Assembly (NCBI GenBank): GCA_964035545.1
Contig: OZ037768.1
Location: 6,191,241 to 6,255,240, forward strand
Direction of reading: 5' to 3'
From: Bugula neritina
Lineage: Eukaryota > Bryozoa > Gymnolaemata > Cheilostomatida > Bugulidae
DNA length: 64,000 nucleotides
Of the stretch, positions 37,827-50,416 are shown piece after piece. The position numbers and the translations under genes are program-made. Under the pieces are notes generated by a model. It saw only the letters and a list, made by a program, of their open reading frames with translations. It did no database searches and was not told the DNA's origin. Position 1 is the first letter of the stretch; every line of letters begins with the position of its first letter.

Positions 37827-40441
37827 TTTGGCAGCTCCTTTGGTTTATGTTCCTCAAAAAACTGGAAGTTGCTTGATTATTTTCAACCAGTCAGGTTCAG
37901 TTGTACCTCAGTTGTTTTCTCAACACTCAAAGCTCGGAATATATAATATTATTCGTTCTTTTTAATGCTTGTAACTAATGAGCAAATGAAATTATGAGCA
38001 ACATTCTTACAAAGCAAATGCTTCCCACCAATTCCACTGGCTAATGTGTTGGTATGTGGCTACCAGATGTAGAAAGTGAGATACAGATGTGCACTGCCTT
38101 CTCTGTGCTGCTCCAGTTATTCAGCACGTATCATAAGCAGCATATGTTCATTATAGGAGAATATAAACTATTATTATATCCAGTTAGATACACACTAACA
38201 GTTAGGTTACAACAAGTTCATTATTTGCTATGATGTCAGTACATAATCCCAGCAACTGTATTTTGTGATGTTCCAACCCCCCCCCCCCCCCCGCATAATA
38301 AATAAATATTTGCATTTATCTTTTTTAACTATTTTATCACTTAATTTTATTTTAAACACATGTACTTATAATAATACGCTACAATATAGTTTAAAAATAT
38401 TATTATGTACTGCATGTGCATATAATGCTTTTTGCGAAAAAGCATGCATTTACCAATAATTTGTAAAGTTTTTCACGTTTGGCTTGCTGTCACTTAAACG
38501 GAAACTTTAATAAATAGTGACTATATGCAGAAGGCTGTGTGGTGATCTGTCTTGAGTTATACACGTAATTCTGTTTATACATCACTCAATAAAGTTAAAA
38601 AACAGCCAATTAATTTTACGCAAATGAACATTTTGTAATTGCCAATGTTAGAAGGTAATTGTAATTCATGCATGCAAGAGTTGGAAAAAATAAAACCTTA
38701 ATACAGTTCAACTCATTTCACAGCCACCTGTTAAAGACTTCATGCTACAGAATAAATTAGTTTGAAAAATTGTTTATATCTTGTTTCAATATCAGCATTA
38801 AACACAGTCTTATTAAAAATATTTGAGGACAGTTATAAACTTGATGATTATTTAACCTTTTGTGCAGATATGTTAAACTGGGTTTCTACTTGTTAGATGT
38901 AAGAAAACTCCTTGCTTCAAATCCATGGAGTTGTCTTCTTTAAGCATGTCTGAAATCACTTACCTGTCCTTGGTGCATGTTTTTACCAAACTAATGTATA
39001 TGATTACTAAACAAAATATTGAAATAAGCAATTTGAAACTTCATTATACGTAACATATAGTCAACAAAAACATAATAATTGAAAAAGTATTATAATAATA
39101 TATGTAATATGGAGCCTTCATGCAGTTCTTATTCTCAACATGTGCAAAACATGTACTTGGCTAATTAATTGCGTTACTTCAAACTCACAGCTAGTATGAT
39201 ATGCTAGCTACAAGATACTTTCTATGATTGATACAGCAACTTGCAAAATTTTTAGCAGTCTAGTAATTCTCGAATTTTGATGACCTTTGACAAGGTGAAA
39301 CCAATTGGCAATAATGTCCATGAACTGTGTATTTAATCAACATTATAATACTGTAAATTGCCTACACAAGTTTATGTATTTCAATGGCATAGCTTGCTTT
39401 ACATAATATCCTTGTTGTTGATCTTTGACCAATAAATCACCAACAAAAGAATGTCTAATGCTAATATTTAAATTGAATACTTTTAAAGCTACTAACATGG
39501 TTTATAATTCTTGTGAATGTATGATTTATGTACTTCAATAAACTTATATTATTCCTTCCAGAGTTGTATTGCATGAATATATCATGTAATCCAAGAATTT
39601 TGATATACTGTTATTTTTCATGTATAATAATAAGTATAGAATCAATAAACATATATATAAAACCACAAATCAAGTGCTATGAATTTGAATCTATTTTAAC
39701 AGTATGGTCCTTCTTAATTGATATACAAACTGTTTTAGTTTTGAACAAGCAAATATATAGCCATACATAATATACACAGTGCTTGATCAGATCAAGAATT
39801 TAAATTTTTACTTGAAAAATACCACTCATTTTAATAATAATCTAAAGTAACCAACTGTAGGAAGAAAATATATATAAATTCTGGTAAAAAGAAGTTTAAC
39901 TTTAGCCTAGGAAATTGCTAAAACTTATCTATTATGTGATTTAATTTCTAATAACATGAATGGTTAAAAATCATATTACATGTGTGGCTGCACCTACTAT
40001 TTAGGTGCCACAACAAAAAATATTGTCACTTTTACTTTGACAATTGACATTTGATATGTGTAGAAAAAGGAGGCAAGCAACTACATTTAGTGTTTGCCTT
40101 ATACAAACAGTGCTGTGAGTAATGAATGTACATTATAGAAATATATAACTAACTACATCATATAGAAAAATACTCTTATGCTAATAACGAAATGCTGCAG
40201 CTACATATAAACTGACCCAGCTTAATTCTTTGGGCAACTGAAATTATATATAATTAAATTGCTGTCCATTTAATCAACTATTAATGATTCATAAACACTG
40301 GTTATATACCTCATGCAAATGTCACAAATGAACTAATAATAGTACAATATTATAGTACATTTTTAGTAATAAGCAAAATTTTAAATACATCATATATATG
40401 ACTTATTTTTAACTGCTCAAATAGTTGAATGCGAATTTGTG
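37827..40441. other. Spacer between the two innexin genes
   Basis: AT-rich with no gene recognised. It has a C16 run at 38277-38292. The promoter of innexin 1 and the 3' UTR of innexin 2 must lie here. Confidence 0.6.
38277..38292 (+). repeat. Poly(C) run, 16 nt
   Basis: Uninterrupted C16 upstream of innexin 1. Confidence 0.9.
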
Positions 40442-41620
40442 TTAGACCTCTTGTTTTTGGTGAGATCTGTCATACTCTCTACTGAATGCATCCCAAAGTG
40501 CTGTGATTAGCTCACTAACCATCACATCGTTTGTGTTTTTCCCAATCATCCTGAGCATAAAATGGCCATCCTGCCGTAGGTATTTGTTGGAGAATGCATT
40601 CAGCTTCATGTGGTCGACCTTTTTGGAATATTTGTTAGCAACTCTGAGATAGGTTTTAATATAACTTCGTCGATTAGTGGTAAAAGCTATCCACAACCAG
40701 TAAGTGAGAGACATTAAATTCATTAGCACCAGAAAGACCAACCAGAACCAAATGAATATAAATATCTTTTCATTGAACAAATTGACAGGTAATGTACATT
40801 GAACTGTGTAAGGATGATTTTTTGCCATGCTTCGAACCAAGAAATCACACAAAGTTACCCGAGGAAATCTTTTGGATGCCAAGTAAGTTCCAGTTGAACT
40901 CAAATCTCGGAGGACATCCACTCCATAGAAAATATAATCTGTTCCCAAGAAATGATTCATCATATATAACTGTACGACCGCATCTCCAACGTACAGTAAC
41001 TTTGTCACTATGTAGATGGTTATCATGAAGTTTCCATAACGCTTTCCACAAAAGCAGCCACAGTCAGCCATACGTTGCTTAAACCGGGCACACGCCCCTT
41101 TCCTAATCTCTTTGGTATAGCTGAGTGATCTGTCAATGTGCTTAATGAGATACTTGGTAACCTTGTCTCTCGTGTCAGGGTTTATATGCTCCAGTTGTCT
41201 CAAAGTCTGCACTATTTTGTTGATGTCCATACCAATAGATCTGTTGAGCACTGACCAATGAACACTTGGCAAATAAAACATGAATGCTTGAAGGAACAGA
41301 ACTAAAGGTACCCACTGGTAGTACACTATCTCCTTCTTTGGAGCTTTTATAATATTTAGTTCAGTAATAGGGACATAATAAGTGTTTGATATCCAGCATA
41401 TGTTGTTGGTGTACTCAACCCAGCTATCTGAAAACTCAGCTGGGGACCAACATTTTATAATTTCTCCGACATATTGGTTGGTTGTGACGACTATTGCTAG
41501 GATACAGAACACTATTGTGGAGTATTTGTGGTTGAGTCTATCTATCCCATCCTCATCAAATCTGTTGAAGTGGTGAACCACCGAGGACATAGGCTCTACA
41601 GCCTCAAAAAGGATCGACAT
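40442..41620 (-). CDS. Innexin 2 of the window (uninterrupted coding region)
   Basis: Single open exon of 392 aa, the longest ORF in the window. It is a four-pass innexin with DEDGIDRLNHKYST before TM1 and loop 1 cysteines Cys57 and Cys75. The family signature YYQWVPLVLFLQAFMFYLPS starts at residue 100. Loop 2 has FPRVTLCDFLVRSMAKNHPY followed by TVQCTLPVNLFNEKIF. Its tail is short. A 3' splice acceptor lies just before the start (AG at 41641-41640) and a good donor at 41929/41928 (CAAAACAG/GTACGTATG). This suggests a 5' UTR exon from about 41929 rightward and a 288-nt UTR intron. It shares the minus orientation with innexin 1, about 2.6 kb away, consistent with tandem duplication followed by intron loss in this copy, or the reverse history. 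Confidence 0.95.
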   Translation of the reverse strand: MSILFEAVEPMSSVVHHFNRFDEDGIDRLNHKYSTIVFCILAIVVTTNQYVGEIIKCWSPAEFSDSWVEYTNNICWISNTYYVPITELNIIKAPKKEIVYYQWVPLVLFLQAFMFYLPSVHWSVLNRSIGMDINKIVQTLRQLEHINPDTRDKVTKYLIKHIDRSLSYTKEIRKGACARFKQRMADCGCFCGKRYGNFMITIYIVTKLLYVGDAVVQLYMMNHFLGTDYIFYGVDVLRDLSSTGTYLASKRFPRVTLCDFLVRSMAKNHPYTVQCTLPVNLFNEKIFIFIWFWLVFLVLMNLMSLTYWLWIAFTTNRRSYIKTYLRVANKYSKKVDHMKLNAFSNKYLRQDGHFMLRMIGKNTNDVMVSELITALWDAFSREYDRSHQKQEV

Positions 41621-43673
41621 TGTTGCACTCTTTTTTCACCTGAAAATAAAAGTTTTTAGCGTTAATAGGCATACAGAATTATGTCCAATAAGTAACCTAC
41701 TTGCCTATAATTACTATTTTTTAAAATAACTCTCACTAAAGCTTATGAAAATAGCATACATTTTAATTAATTGAAGATAATAGTGGTAGATGGTAAGTAA
41801 AACAGTTTGTGTTGAATTCTAGTAAACTATTAAGCAAATCTTCCTACAGATGAGCATGATCCAATTTGATAAACAAGAAACTGCAAAAATTCAGTAAAAG
41901 TGTTGAGAATATTAGTCATCATACGTACCTGTTTTGTCTTATAATTAATTTCAATACAAGTATGGTGGTTTAAACTGTATCTCCAATGCCCTATGTTTAT
42001 CAGCACATGCTTGATACATAAGACTGACTGTGAGACTTGCTAGTGGTTGCCCAGTGTTTACTCTCCTTCAGTCTAAGAGCTGACTAGTGAATTAGCTCTC
42101 AAGATGCATAGGTCATTATAAATAATAGCGAAAGCAATGTCTGGATCACAGGCGCTGGTTTAATTGCACTCCTTAGCAATATTACTTTATTATTCATACT
42201 GTATAGCAAAAAATAATTCATTATGTATTATATAATGAAACTGAATAGAAGGCTGCTCTATGAATGTTAGACGTATTATTCAAGAATACAATAATCAGGT
42301 TTGTTTAGGATAAATTTCATAGAACAAAGCATGAAAGGGACTAAGAATTTATGTAACGCAATGCTTTTAAATCTTAAAAACATAAGCACCATTAAAACAT
42401 TTGCAATGAAAATATATGGCTATTAAGGACTGTACAAAAGATCAAATTTAGTGTAGATTATCATATAGTAATAGATTATAATATTCAGTCATACTGCCAT
42501 CAATATGTCCTTATTATATCAACAAAGATATTATTTATGCTATACTACAATAATATTTCTAATTGTAGTGTGCTATGTAGATTAGTCTCCATCTAGGACT
42601 GCTAGATTTTATGAGTCAATGTGAACCAGCAGTCACTAACGAAACTCAATGCTGCATCGATTTTTAGTGAATATTTGGATGGCTGCAGTTACAAAAATTT
42701 TGATCAAATTGATTTGTTTTCACTGCTACATGACACTTTCTACTGAAATGTAACTTTGGAATTTAGTTTCTCAATGATGAAAACACACAATTTCCCTTTA
42801 TTTAGCTACAATAGTGAATAAATTTTAATAGCTTAATTTCTTGAATTTCCTTAATAAATTTTGGTTTGGGGTACAGGTTGAAATTCTCACGAGAACATAA
42901 CTTCTTTTGTTGCATTTTCAATCTATAATACAAGCATTTCTCAATTACTGCACCTACAACTTTAATACAGAATTACATTATTATTTCTCATATATAAACT
43001 ACATTCAATGCATTATTGGAGCTTCATAACTACATTTCCCTTTGTTGGTAATTTCATATCACAGGATTATCACATTTTTATGCTTGATCATTACACCTCA
43101 ATGTCATTCAATATGAGGTCTGCAGTGAAGCCACTCCATAAAGTAAATAGACATTCAGTCTTTAAGCTAATCAAGTTAACAGGATTTGTTGTAATACAGT
43201 GTTATAACAGGTGTCCAGTACTTCACATTCTCAGCGTAACACCTTACAAGTACATTCTACACCTTGCCAGTCAACATCCAGTAATAGTAATGGTATGTGT
43301 TCTTTTTGTAATGCACAACCGCCTAGAATATTATGTATAGTTTTATTGACAATAAACTACCAAGGCCAACAATCCTTAGCATCTTTCGCTGTGAATTGTA
43401 TTTACCTGCAGACACTGTAGACAACATCTATTGTTAGACAATCACTTTATTGTATTTGAATGACATAACAATATTTATGCATGTGTTATATTACTGAATA
43501 TAATTATAATTTGTTATCAATATATGAAATAATAATAATAACAGCAAATGAAATTAAAAAAACGACTAACACAGTCAGTCAGTGACCTTTTCATGAAGAA
43601 AACATAAGTATTTAATAAACAATTGGCATAGAAAAAGTTCAGGATACTTTACAGGTTTGTTTTCATAATAATG
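41621..43673. other. Spacer between innexin 2 and the C6orf62 homologue
   Basis: Left end carries the innexin 2 5' UTR (41621-41639, intron 41640-41928, exon from 41929). The right end is the 3' UTR of the C6orf62 homologue. Open frames around 43008-43420 look like chance. Confidence 0.55.
43446..43451 (-). terminator. Poly(A) signal of the C6orf62 homologue
   Basis: AATAAA on the minus strand, about 225 nt after the stop codon. A second one lies at 43347-43342. Confidence 0.5.
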
Positions 43674-46307
43674 TTAAACTTGTTCTAATAGTGGCATCAT
43701 GAATTTTTCCATTGACCCGGAGTCCCAATTCATAAGCTCTGCCTAAAAAATAGAAAAGTATAAACAACATTTTCATTTAGAACAGGATAAATGGTATATT
43801 AGCACGTAGTATTCAAGTGTTCAGGCAATGAATAATTCTAAAATATTATAAAGCCAAACATATAAAGGAACCGCCCAGAAGTCTAGAAACTTATAAGGAA
43901 CTATAAAAGATAAAAATCAGCATGAGATAAACAGACAAGAGGACAACTCCAACAGTGTTATAGAAATATAATAGTTGAAGGTGTGTGAATGTGTTGTAGG
44001 GTATATTACAGGCATCAACTTGATAAATTACAGATTTGTCTCCTCTTTGAAGCAAGCTCAATTAATTAAAATCAGGAAAATTTATACTCCATTTACATGA
44101 TTGATATTTTGCTAAAATAGCTTAAAATCAGTGAATGGCAAGTAGTTGGATTCATATAATTATATAGTAAACTGGCTGGGGAATGGGGAGACTTAAGGCA
44201 ACATACTTGATTAGTTAGGAAGTTAGAAACAACTCCTAAAAGTGGCAGCTGTTTAGTATTAGCAAAGTGCTGACGGAGCAGCACCTAAGAAACTATGTGG
44301 AGGTGAAAAGATTGTCATCTAGTACAATTAATTCTAAATACGTAATCATATTAGTCTCTAAAATGTTGTGCTAAATACAGTCAATTAAATATCCTACTCA
44401 TTTAGATGGTGTAAACTGTAAAACTTGAAAATAGAAAAAAAACTCATTGAGCTTGTGAAAGTAGTTCTAAAATCATAACAGAGTAAAGCATACTTAAGAA
44501 GCTTCAGATCCCCCCCCCCCCCTCCAGCACTACTGTACAAAAGCTATGAACTTCCGCAAAAGAAATAAAACAGAGCTGTGCTTGCTGCTGTAAGAAAGGT
44601 CAAGAATAACCTAGTTTAAGGTATAGGTGTTGTTGAATAGCAGACACACTCTTAGGGACAAGTTGTTCAAGCCTGCTCAAGTGGGTAGTGTTACTTCAGG
44701 AAAATTGCCACTCCCAAAACTGGATGACTTTGTAACAACCCCAAGTAAGTAGATCTTAAAAGGCTCTTTTATTTTGCGGTGTTTTGCAATCGAGCTGCAA
44801 ATTCCCAGTGATATGAAGCTTATTCAGATCTCAAATTCAAATAATACTTGATAGAAATTTTCTACAATCTATTGAGTTTAAAACTAAAGTTAAGGTAAGG
44901 GTGGAATTTAACCACCCTGCTTAGTGTTATATATAACCAAACTAATAGTGATTGAAGTACTGTTCAGGGTGTGATATAATGAATATACGTGATTTAACAA
45001 TGACACCTTCAAAGCAATGTTAACCCCAGACACTATATCACAGCCAATAAGTAGAGCATATTAAAAGTTGTACTAAGTAACCCATTGGTTATATTTTAAA
45101 GAGAGCATACAACTCTAAAATATGCTGGTTTTTATATTATAACCCAGCCTTTTATTCTTACCAACCTAGGTTTCCAAGAATTTAAATGTATCTATACTGA
45201 CTACCAGCAACTTGAAGAACAATTTAATATGGCATACCTGGGGTAGATTGACACAGAGGCTGTGCATTCTATATATTACAGTAGGACCCCTGGATGTTTC
45301 AAGACTCTGACATGATAAAAACAGTAGCATGCTTTGTTCAGAGTTGGTGAGGACACAAGAACTTTGCTGACTGGTGGGTCGATGCCCAAGCAGCTGGGCA
45401 GCATATTCTGAATGACTCAATGAAAAGCTTGCCTGCAAAAGAAAATTAAAGCTGACAGATCGGTAATTAAAAAAACTAAATTTCATATGTAAGACCGATA
45501 ACTGCTTTTTTATAAATTTTACAGTAATATGCCTTCACAAACATCACACTACTTGAAATAATCGACACGGGCCGACAGGTGGACAATAACTGTATAACAA
45601 ATAATAAAATGCACACCATGCATGGTTTGAAAGAAGACTTGGTCTCATGTTTCCAGCGAGAGAATAGGTGACACCGTATAGACTGAATATCATTCCTGGG
45701 CCATATCATAAAATCAACTTGTTCTGAGCATCCAACTACATCACGCCTTTTACAGTGCCAGTTTCTAGCATGCAGTTGTACAACATCTTTAGCAAGCAGC
45801 TCCAATGAACTTTCCTTAGAAAACTCAGTCTTTTCCATCCCCTATAAAATAATCATAAGTTTACCACAGATGAAAATTTGCACAATTTTCTTCAACCCAA
45901 TTTATTTGAAGTTAAACCTCACCTTAGTCATCTTTTCTTCATAATCATTAGTCATCATTGGGTAAACTTTATCAACTTCAAAAATGACAGTTTTCTTTGA
46001 CTGTAACAATATCAAGTAACCTAAATTAAAACTATGAAATAAACAACATGAAAAAATGAAAATTAACGATAGCAATGTGACAAAAAGATTGTTTAAAAAT
46101 AGCCCAAGTTTAATTGATAATTTTTGACTAGATTGAATGAATGGGATTATACTTGAAAGACATATCTCAATAACATACCTGCACTTTAAAATCAATTACC
46201 ACAAACATTTTAAATTCAAACTGATCAGCTAAAGATTCCCGATTTCTTCGTAGTTTATTTCGTAATCGAGCAGCTGCTACATCTTTTCGAGGTGAGAAAT
46301 TAGCCAT
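43674..46307 (-). CDS. C6orf62: C6orf62 homologue (conserved protein of unknown function)
   Basis: Five exons in minus order, all phase 0: 46179-46307, 45923-46000, 45617-45841, 45238-45432 and 43674-43742. The product is 231 aa (human C6orf62 229 aa). Segments that align with the human protein are RNKLRRNRESLADQFEFKMF, VIFEVDKVYPMMTNDYEE, SSLELLAKDVVQLHARN, RRDVVGCSEQVDFMIWPRND, CHLFSRWK, YRMHSLCVNLPQ and the C-terminal NWDSGSMEKFMMPLLEQV. There is no signal peptide or membrane segment, so it is probably soluble. No biochemical function is established to my knowledge. Every intron falls between codons, so each exon could be skipped without shifting the frame. Confidence 0.93.
44510..44522 (+). 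repeat. Poly(C) run, 13 nt
   Basis: Uninterrupted C13 in the last intron of the C6orf62 homologue. Confidence 0.9.
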
Positions 46308-47799
46308 AATATCTTCCAATAGCAAACCTTGACTAGGTAAAGTTAGCTTGAGGTTTGTTTTTAAATGTGAATGTAAGTGCTACATAGTTGTATTAGCTGT
46401 TAGCGAGACATACGAATCCTGGGTTGATTGATAGAGAATGTTTCCGAATTTTATTGTGAGCAGGAAAGCAGAATACTTATATTACACCATCATGTAAATT
46501 CTGCACGAATAACAGGGTTTCTCAGCTTTGATAGAGGTGATGTGTGTAGATTTAACTAGAAGCAATGTCTTAGACTTAGCAAACTATCGATACCAAACGA
46601 CAATTACTTATAGTTATAGAGTTCACATACTTTTCCATATAGAGATAGACCTTTTTAGCTCTGGAGATGAATTTGATTATGAAGTCCAACAGTTGAGTAA
46701 GTTAATTCGAATATTTTGCAAGTGAGCTCTTTTAACTTACACTTTATTGAAACTTTACCAAGTTACGAGGTGAGACTTCGATTAAGAGCTACAGTTGCTT
46801 TTACAATTATTGTCAGTGTTAGCAACTGCTAACTATGACTCACATTCAGTGTGATTCACTGTAAGTGTATCACTAACAGTAACTCAAACTGAAACTGCGC
46901 TATTGTATTACTATTTGTAATTGTTCATCGGCGACCAACTTCAAGTTCAAGCACAAAACTAATACTAATAGTAATACCTAAGTTTAAGTTGCCAAACCAT
47001 TCGATAAGTTCCTTTGAGTCAGTGTATTTGTGATTCAGCTTTGTCTGTTGATTTCACTTCTTTCCCCGAAAGCAGGCTGGTTAATATTCATTTTGTGAGA
47101 TTGGGTGTCCATCAACTGATCAAGCGTAACTTTAAGTAAACGTTCACGTTCAAATTTAAAGCGATATTTAAATTAGCAAGTTGTGTATAATTTAATAACG
47201 CTCGATCAGACATTGTACTTTTAAAGACACGTTTATTATAATCTATTGTTAATCGGCAGTGCTCATAGCTGACATAGTACAGCTAAAAGACTAAACAGAA
47301 ACTGAAACGATAGAGTTTCAGGTTTTCCTAAAACGACACTCGATCTAGATAGTTATTTTGATGATTCAATAAATTGACGCCTTTGTTTAACGCCCTAAAA
47401 TCTATCGTTTTATACATTTACATTACTAAATTAGAACATCTGATTAAGCTAGTCTACCACAAACAAAAATTTTGTTCAAAACGGGAACAGATAACTCTAT
47501 GTTTTCCTCTCTAACACTTCATGATAATTATTCAAATATCCAAGAAGGTTATGCTATTTTGGACTGACCATGCGTCTGTTTTATAAAAAAGAGTCAACAA
47601 TGTGCAGTTGATACTTTTTTATTTTTAAAATCCAAAAACACTTTCCTGCAATCCATCAAAAAGTTGTTATTTTAGTACAATTCGTGTTTGAGTCACATTA
47701 GTGCGCATCAGTCATAGGATCAAGATGATTTTTGTTTCACCTTGATTTCCTAATGCAGTCTCATATTGTTATATTCTTTTCCAATAACATGATAACTTA

Positions 47800-48105
47800 A
47801 GAGATAATCATACAGCTGGTCAGTTAATATACCTATGGGCAGTGTTTAATTCCCACATGAATAGCAAATGGCCAACAAAGATCAGGCTACATTTCTATAA
47901 CTCAGTATTTTATGATCAATGCTGCTTTTCTAATATCATTTATTTCAAAACATCAGCTAAAACTTTTGCAAAAAAATTCTGTACAAACTTTTCTGATGCT
48001 TAATTCAGTATCCTTGAACTCTATCTGGTCCTGGTGATTTCTAACTGGGTGTTTTTCTTACCATCTCCTCCACATTAGCTGCAGTAATTATCATGTTATA
48101 ATTAT
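47800..48105 (-). pseudogene. Decayed LINE reverse-transcriptase fragment
   Basis: Minus-strand translation of about 48100-47980 gives ITAANVEEMVRKTPS, stop, KSPGPDRVQGY, stop, IKHQKSLYRI. The order (hydrophobic helix, then KSPGPD) and the stops falling where Trp codons are expected (TGG to TAG or TGA) fit the N-terminal part of a non-LTR reverse transcriptase. Further along (about 47865-47805) IKHCP, stop, VY, stop, LTSCMIIS resembles the ITCLP..YKLLTS segment. It is heavily mutated and short, with no ends found. Confidence 0.6.
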
Positions 48106-49331
48106 TATAAGTAACATTTATTTTTACTATCTATATTATATTACATAGAATTTTTTCAATAACATCCTCTGAAAAAAATATAAATAAAGATCAAAACTGA
48201 GTTTAGATGTTGGTAATAATGATATAAAGAGGCTATAATCATATTAAACTAGAGACAAGAAAGGCAACACCAAGATGCAGCTGACCCAGGCTATGGCCAA
48301 GTAGGTGTGAAACAGCTTTGGAAAATTTAAAATACTTTTAATTTAAGCAGTTTTAGAAGGTTCCAGTGAATTTTATTGTATTGTATCACTTTAGTAAAGT
48401 TACTACACTTTTTCCCACAGAAATATCTACAGTGAAATAGGAAAAAATTTTATGGGAGTCCCAAATTACTACCTGCATGTAAAACTTTTATTTTGGATAC
48501 ACATTCTAAACTATGTATATTGCTTACTTATTTGTGGGTAGTTTAGGACTAAATTTTTTAATTTTATTCAAACTATTCTGTACCAACAAAAACATTGTTT
48601 ACAGCTACAGGGTAACCATTAAAATAACTAAATAAGTTTGAGTTAAATTCCCAACTTCTGACTATATGTTTTTTACTAACAATATGCCCAAAAGGATCTG
48701 TTGCTATGTGTATATCTATATATCATTATTGATTTTGAATATGCATTGTAAGAAATTATCTAATTATAAAATGTTAAAGAAATATTTCTCAGAGATTTTA
48801 TTCAATTTCCTGTGTTGAATGCACCAAGTATTTGTACCGTAATGGCTTTGCTATTTATACTCACATCTATTTCGAACTATAATATAATAGTGCACTTGAT
48901 GCCTTATTGAAGCATTCTACTAGTCATGCTGACGGCTGTCTTTGTCCCAAAAAGTAATTTCTCACATGGAAATACCAGCAATTAAATAGTTAAGAAAGTA
49001 ATCTTGAACTTTTAACAAAACTGCTACTTTAGTTCTGGTGTCCTTTCATCTCAAATTATTCTTTCTGTGAATAACTTGTTGAGAATTATTATTTGTTTTG
49101 GACTTATTAAATAACTAGTAGCTAGAAGCTATTTGGTTAACTTATTTGATCCAGTGATGTCTTCGAAATCAATCAACTAATTAACAATTTTTCCAGGAAT
49201 AATATTTGGTTGAGTTGCATCTCTAGCATCAGTTCTGTGCTGCTATATGTGCTCTAAATAATTAGTTACACAATATTAATCAGAATAGGCTGCAGGCATC
49301 AGTTTTTATTTAAATTAATTTTCAACTATCA

Positions 49332-49520
49332 GTGATGGATATGATAATCCCAGCCCTTCCATTTGACTATTTTGCAGACAGTGTTTTTCTATCAATTTAT
49401 TTCGCTTATGTATGGCAGGTGGGGTTTATCATTTCAGGCAGTCTAATGGTAGAGTCTATTAGAAATGCTGTGGCTGGATCAAAAACTAGTAAGAAATTAA
49501 TATTATATGTCAGTCATTAA
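49332..49520 (+). pseudogene. Possible histidine-acid-phosphatase-like fragment
   Basis: An open frame of 62 codons. Its end, SGSLMVESIRNAVAG then KKLILYVSH and a stop, resembles the pattern GxLLxEIxxN....LxLYSAHD in lysosomal/prostatic acid phosphatases. No flanking exons with consistent phase were found. It could be a gene relic or chance. I see similarity of pattern only. Confidence 0.25.
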
Positions 49521-50416
49521 TAGAGCTCAAACTATGCTACAATATTATATGGAATTTGTTTGCCTTGTAAATAGTATTATGATTATATTGGTACTAGCTC
49601 TGCTATATTTACTTCACTGTCTATCTCACTACATAACAGTATCTACTGTGAAATTTGTAAAAGAAATTATATATGCATTATTATATTTACACATTAGTTA
49701 ATTAGAATTGTGACTGTGGTGAGATTGAAATTATTGATTGAAGCACTTTGATAATGAAACTTGCTTGTTCATATATCACATTATATATAATATATGTATT
49801 ACTATACAGAATTCATTTATTCACTGCAACGTATAACTGTCAGCCAGTAGCCTTGTGTTAATAGTCTTTCATTATTAAAGTCTGTCTCGCTGTCACATCA
49901 TCTCAAGAAGCGCGTCACTTTAAGAGACACAGCGTGTCAGAGAGCGCATAAGGAGAATTACTGCAGCCAAGGTTAGTGTACGGATTATTTTATTTCATAA
50001 ATGTAGAGCATATTGTTGACATTCAATTTTTTAAGAAGGTGCACTGTTACAGGAGGTATTCCGCTGCCTAATAATAATTAATTAATTGGTGAAGGGCACA
50101 CATGCTAGATTTTAGCCCCGATGGGACCCAGTAAATGTCAAATCTCAGCATAGTATTTTGCATCGCTGCCGAAGTTTCGTTCAGTTATACTTTAGACTAG
50201 GTTATAATATTTATTCTGTTCTTAAAAGTTATGCAAATTATGGTATAGCGCACGCTAGCTTTTAAAAATATAATTATGTGTATACTTCGATATAAAAGAT
50301 AAGGGTTATTATATATTCAGTTGGGTCGCTCAAACCTACCTGTACGGCACATCTATAGTTCAGTGTCAACAGTATAGTTTATAGTGACTCATATCTAGTA
50401 CTCGTAAGCTTTCACC

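Larger units (their letters stand above)
46308..50416. other. Divergent spacer between the C6orf62 homologue and the VMAT-like gene
   Basis: About 4.1 kb. It holds a LINE relic (47800-48105) and a short acid-phosphatase-like reading frame (49332-49520). A candidate noncoding first exon of the transporter ends at the donor CAGCCAAG/GTTAGTG (49971/49972). AACTCAAACTGAAACT-type cryptic repeats lie around 46820-47060. Confidence 0.5.

Noticed and set aside
43008-43420. Two overlapping plus-strand open frames
   Set aside because: No homology recognised, and they are antisense to the likely 3' UTR of the C6orf62 homologue.
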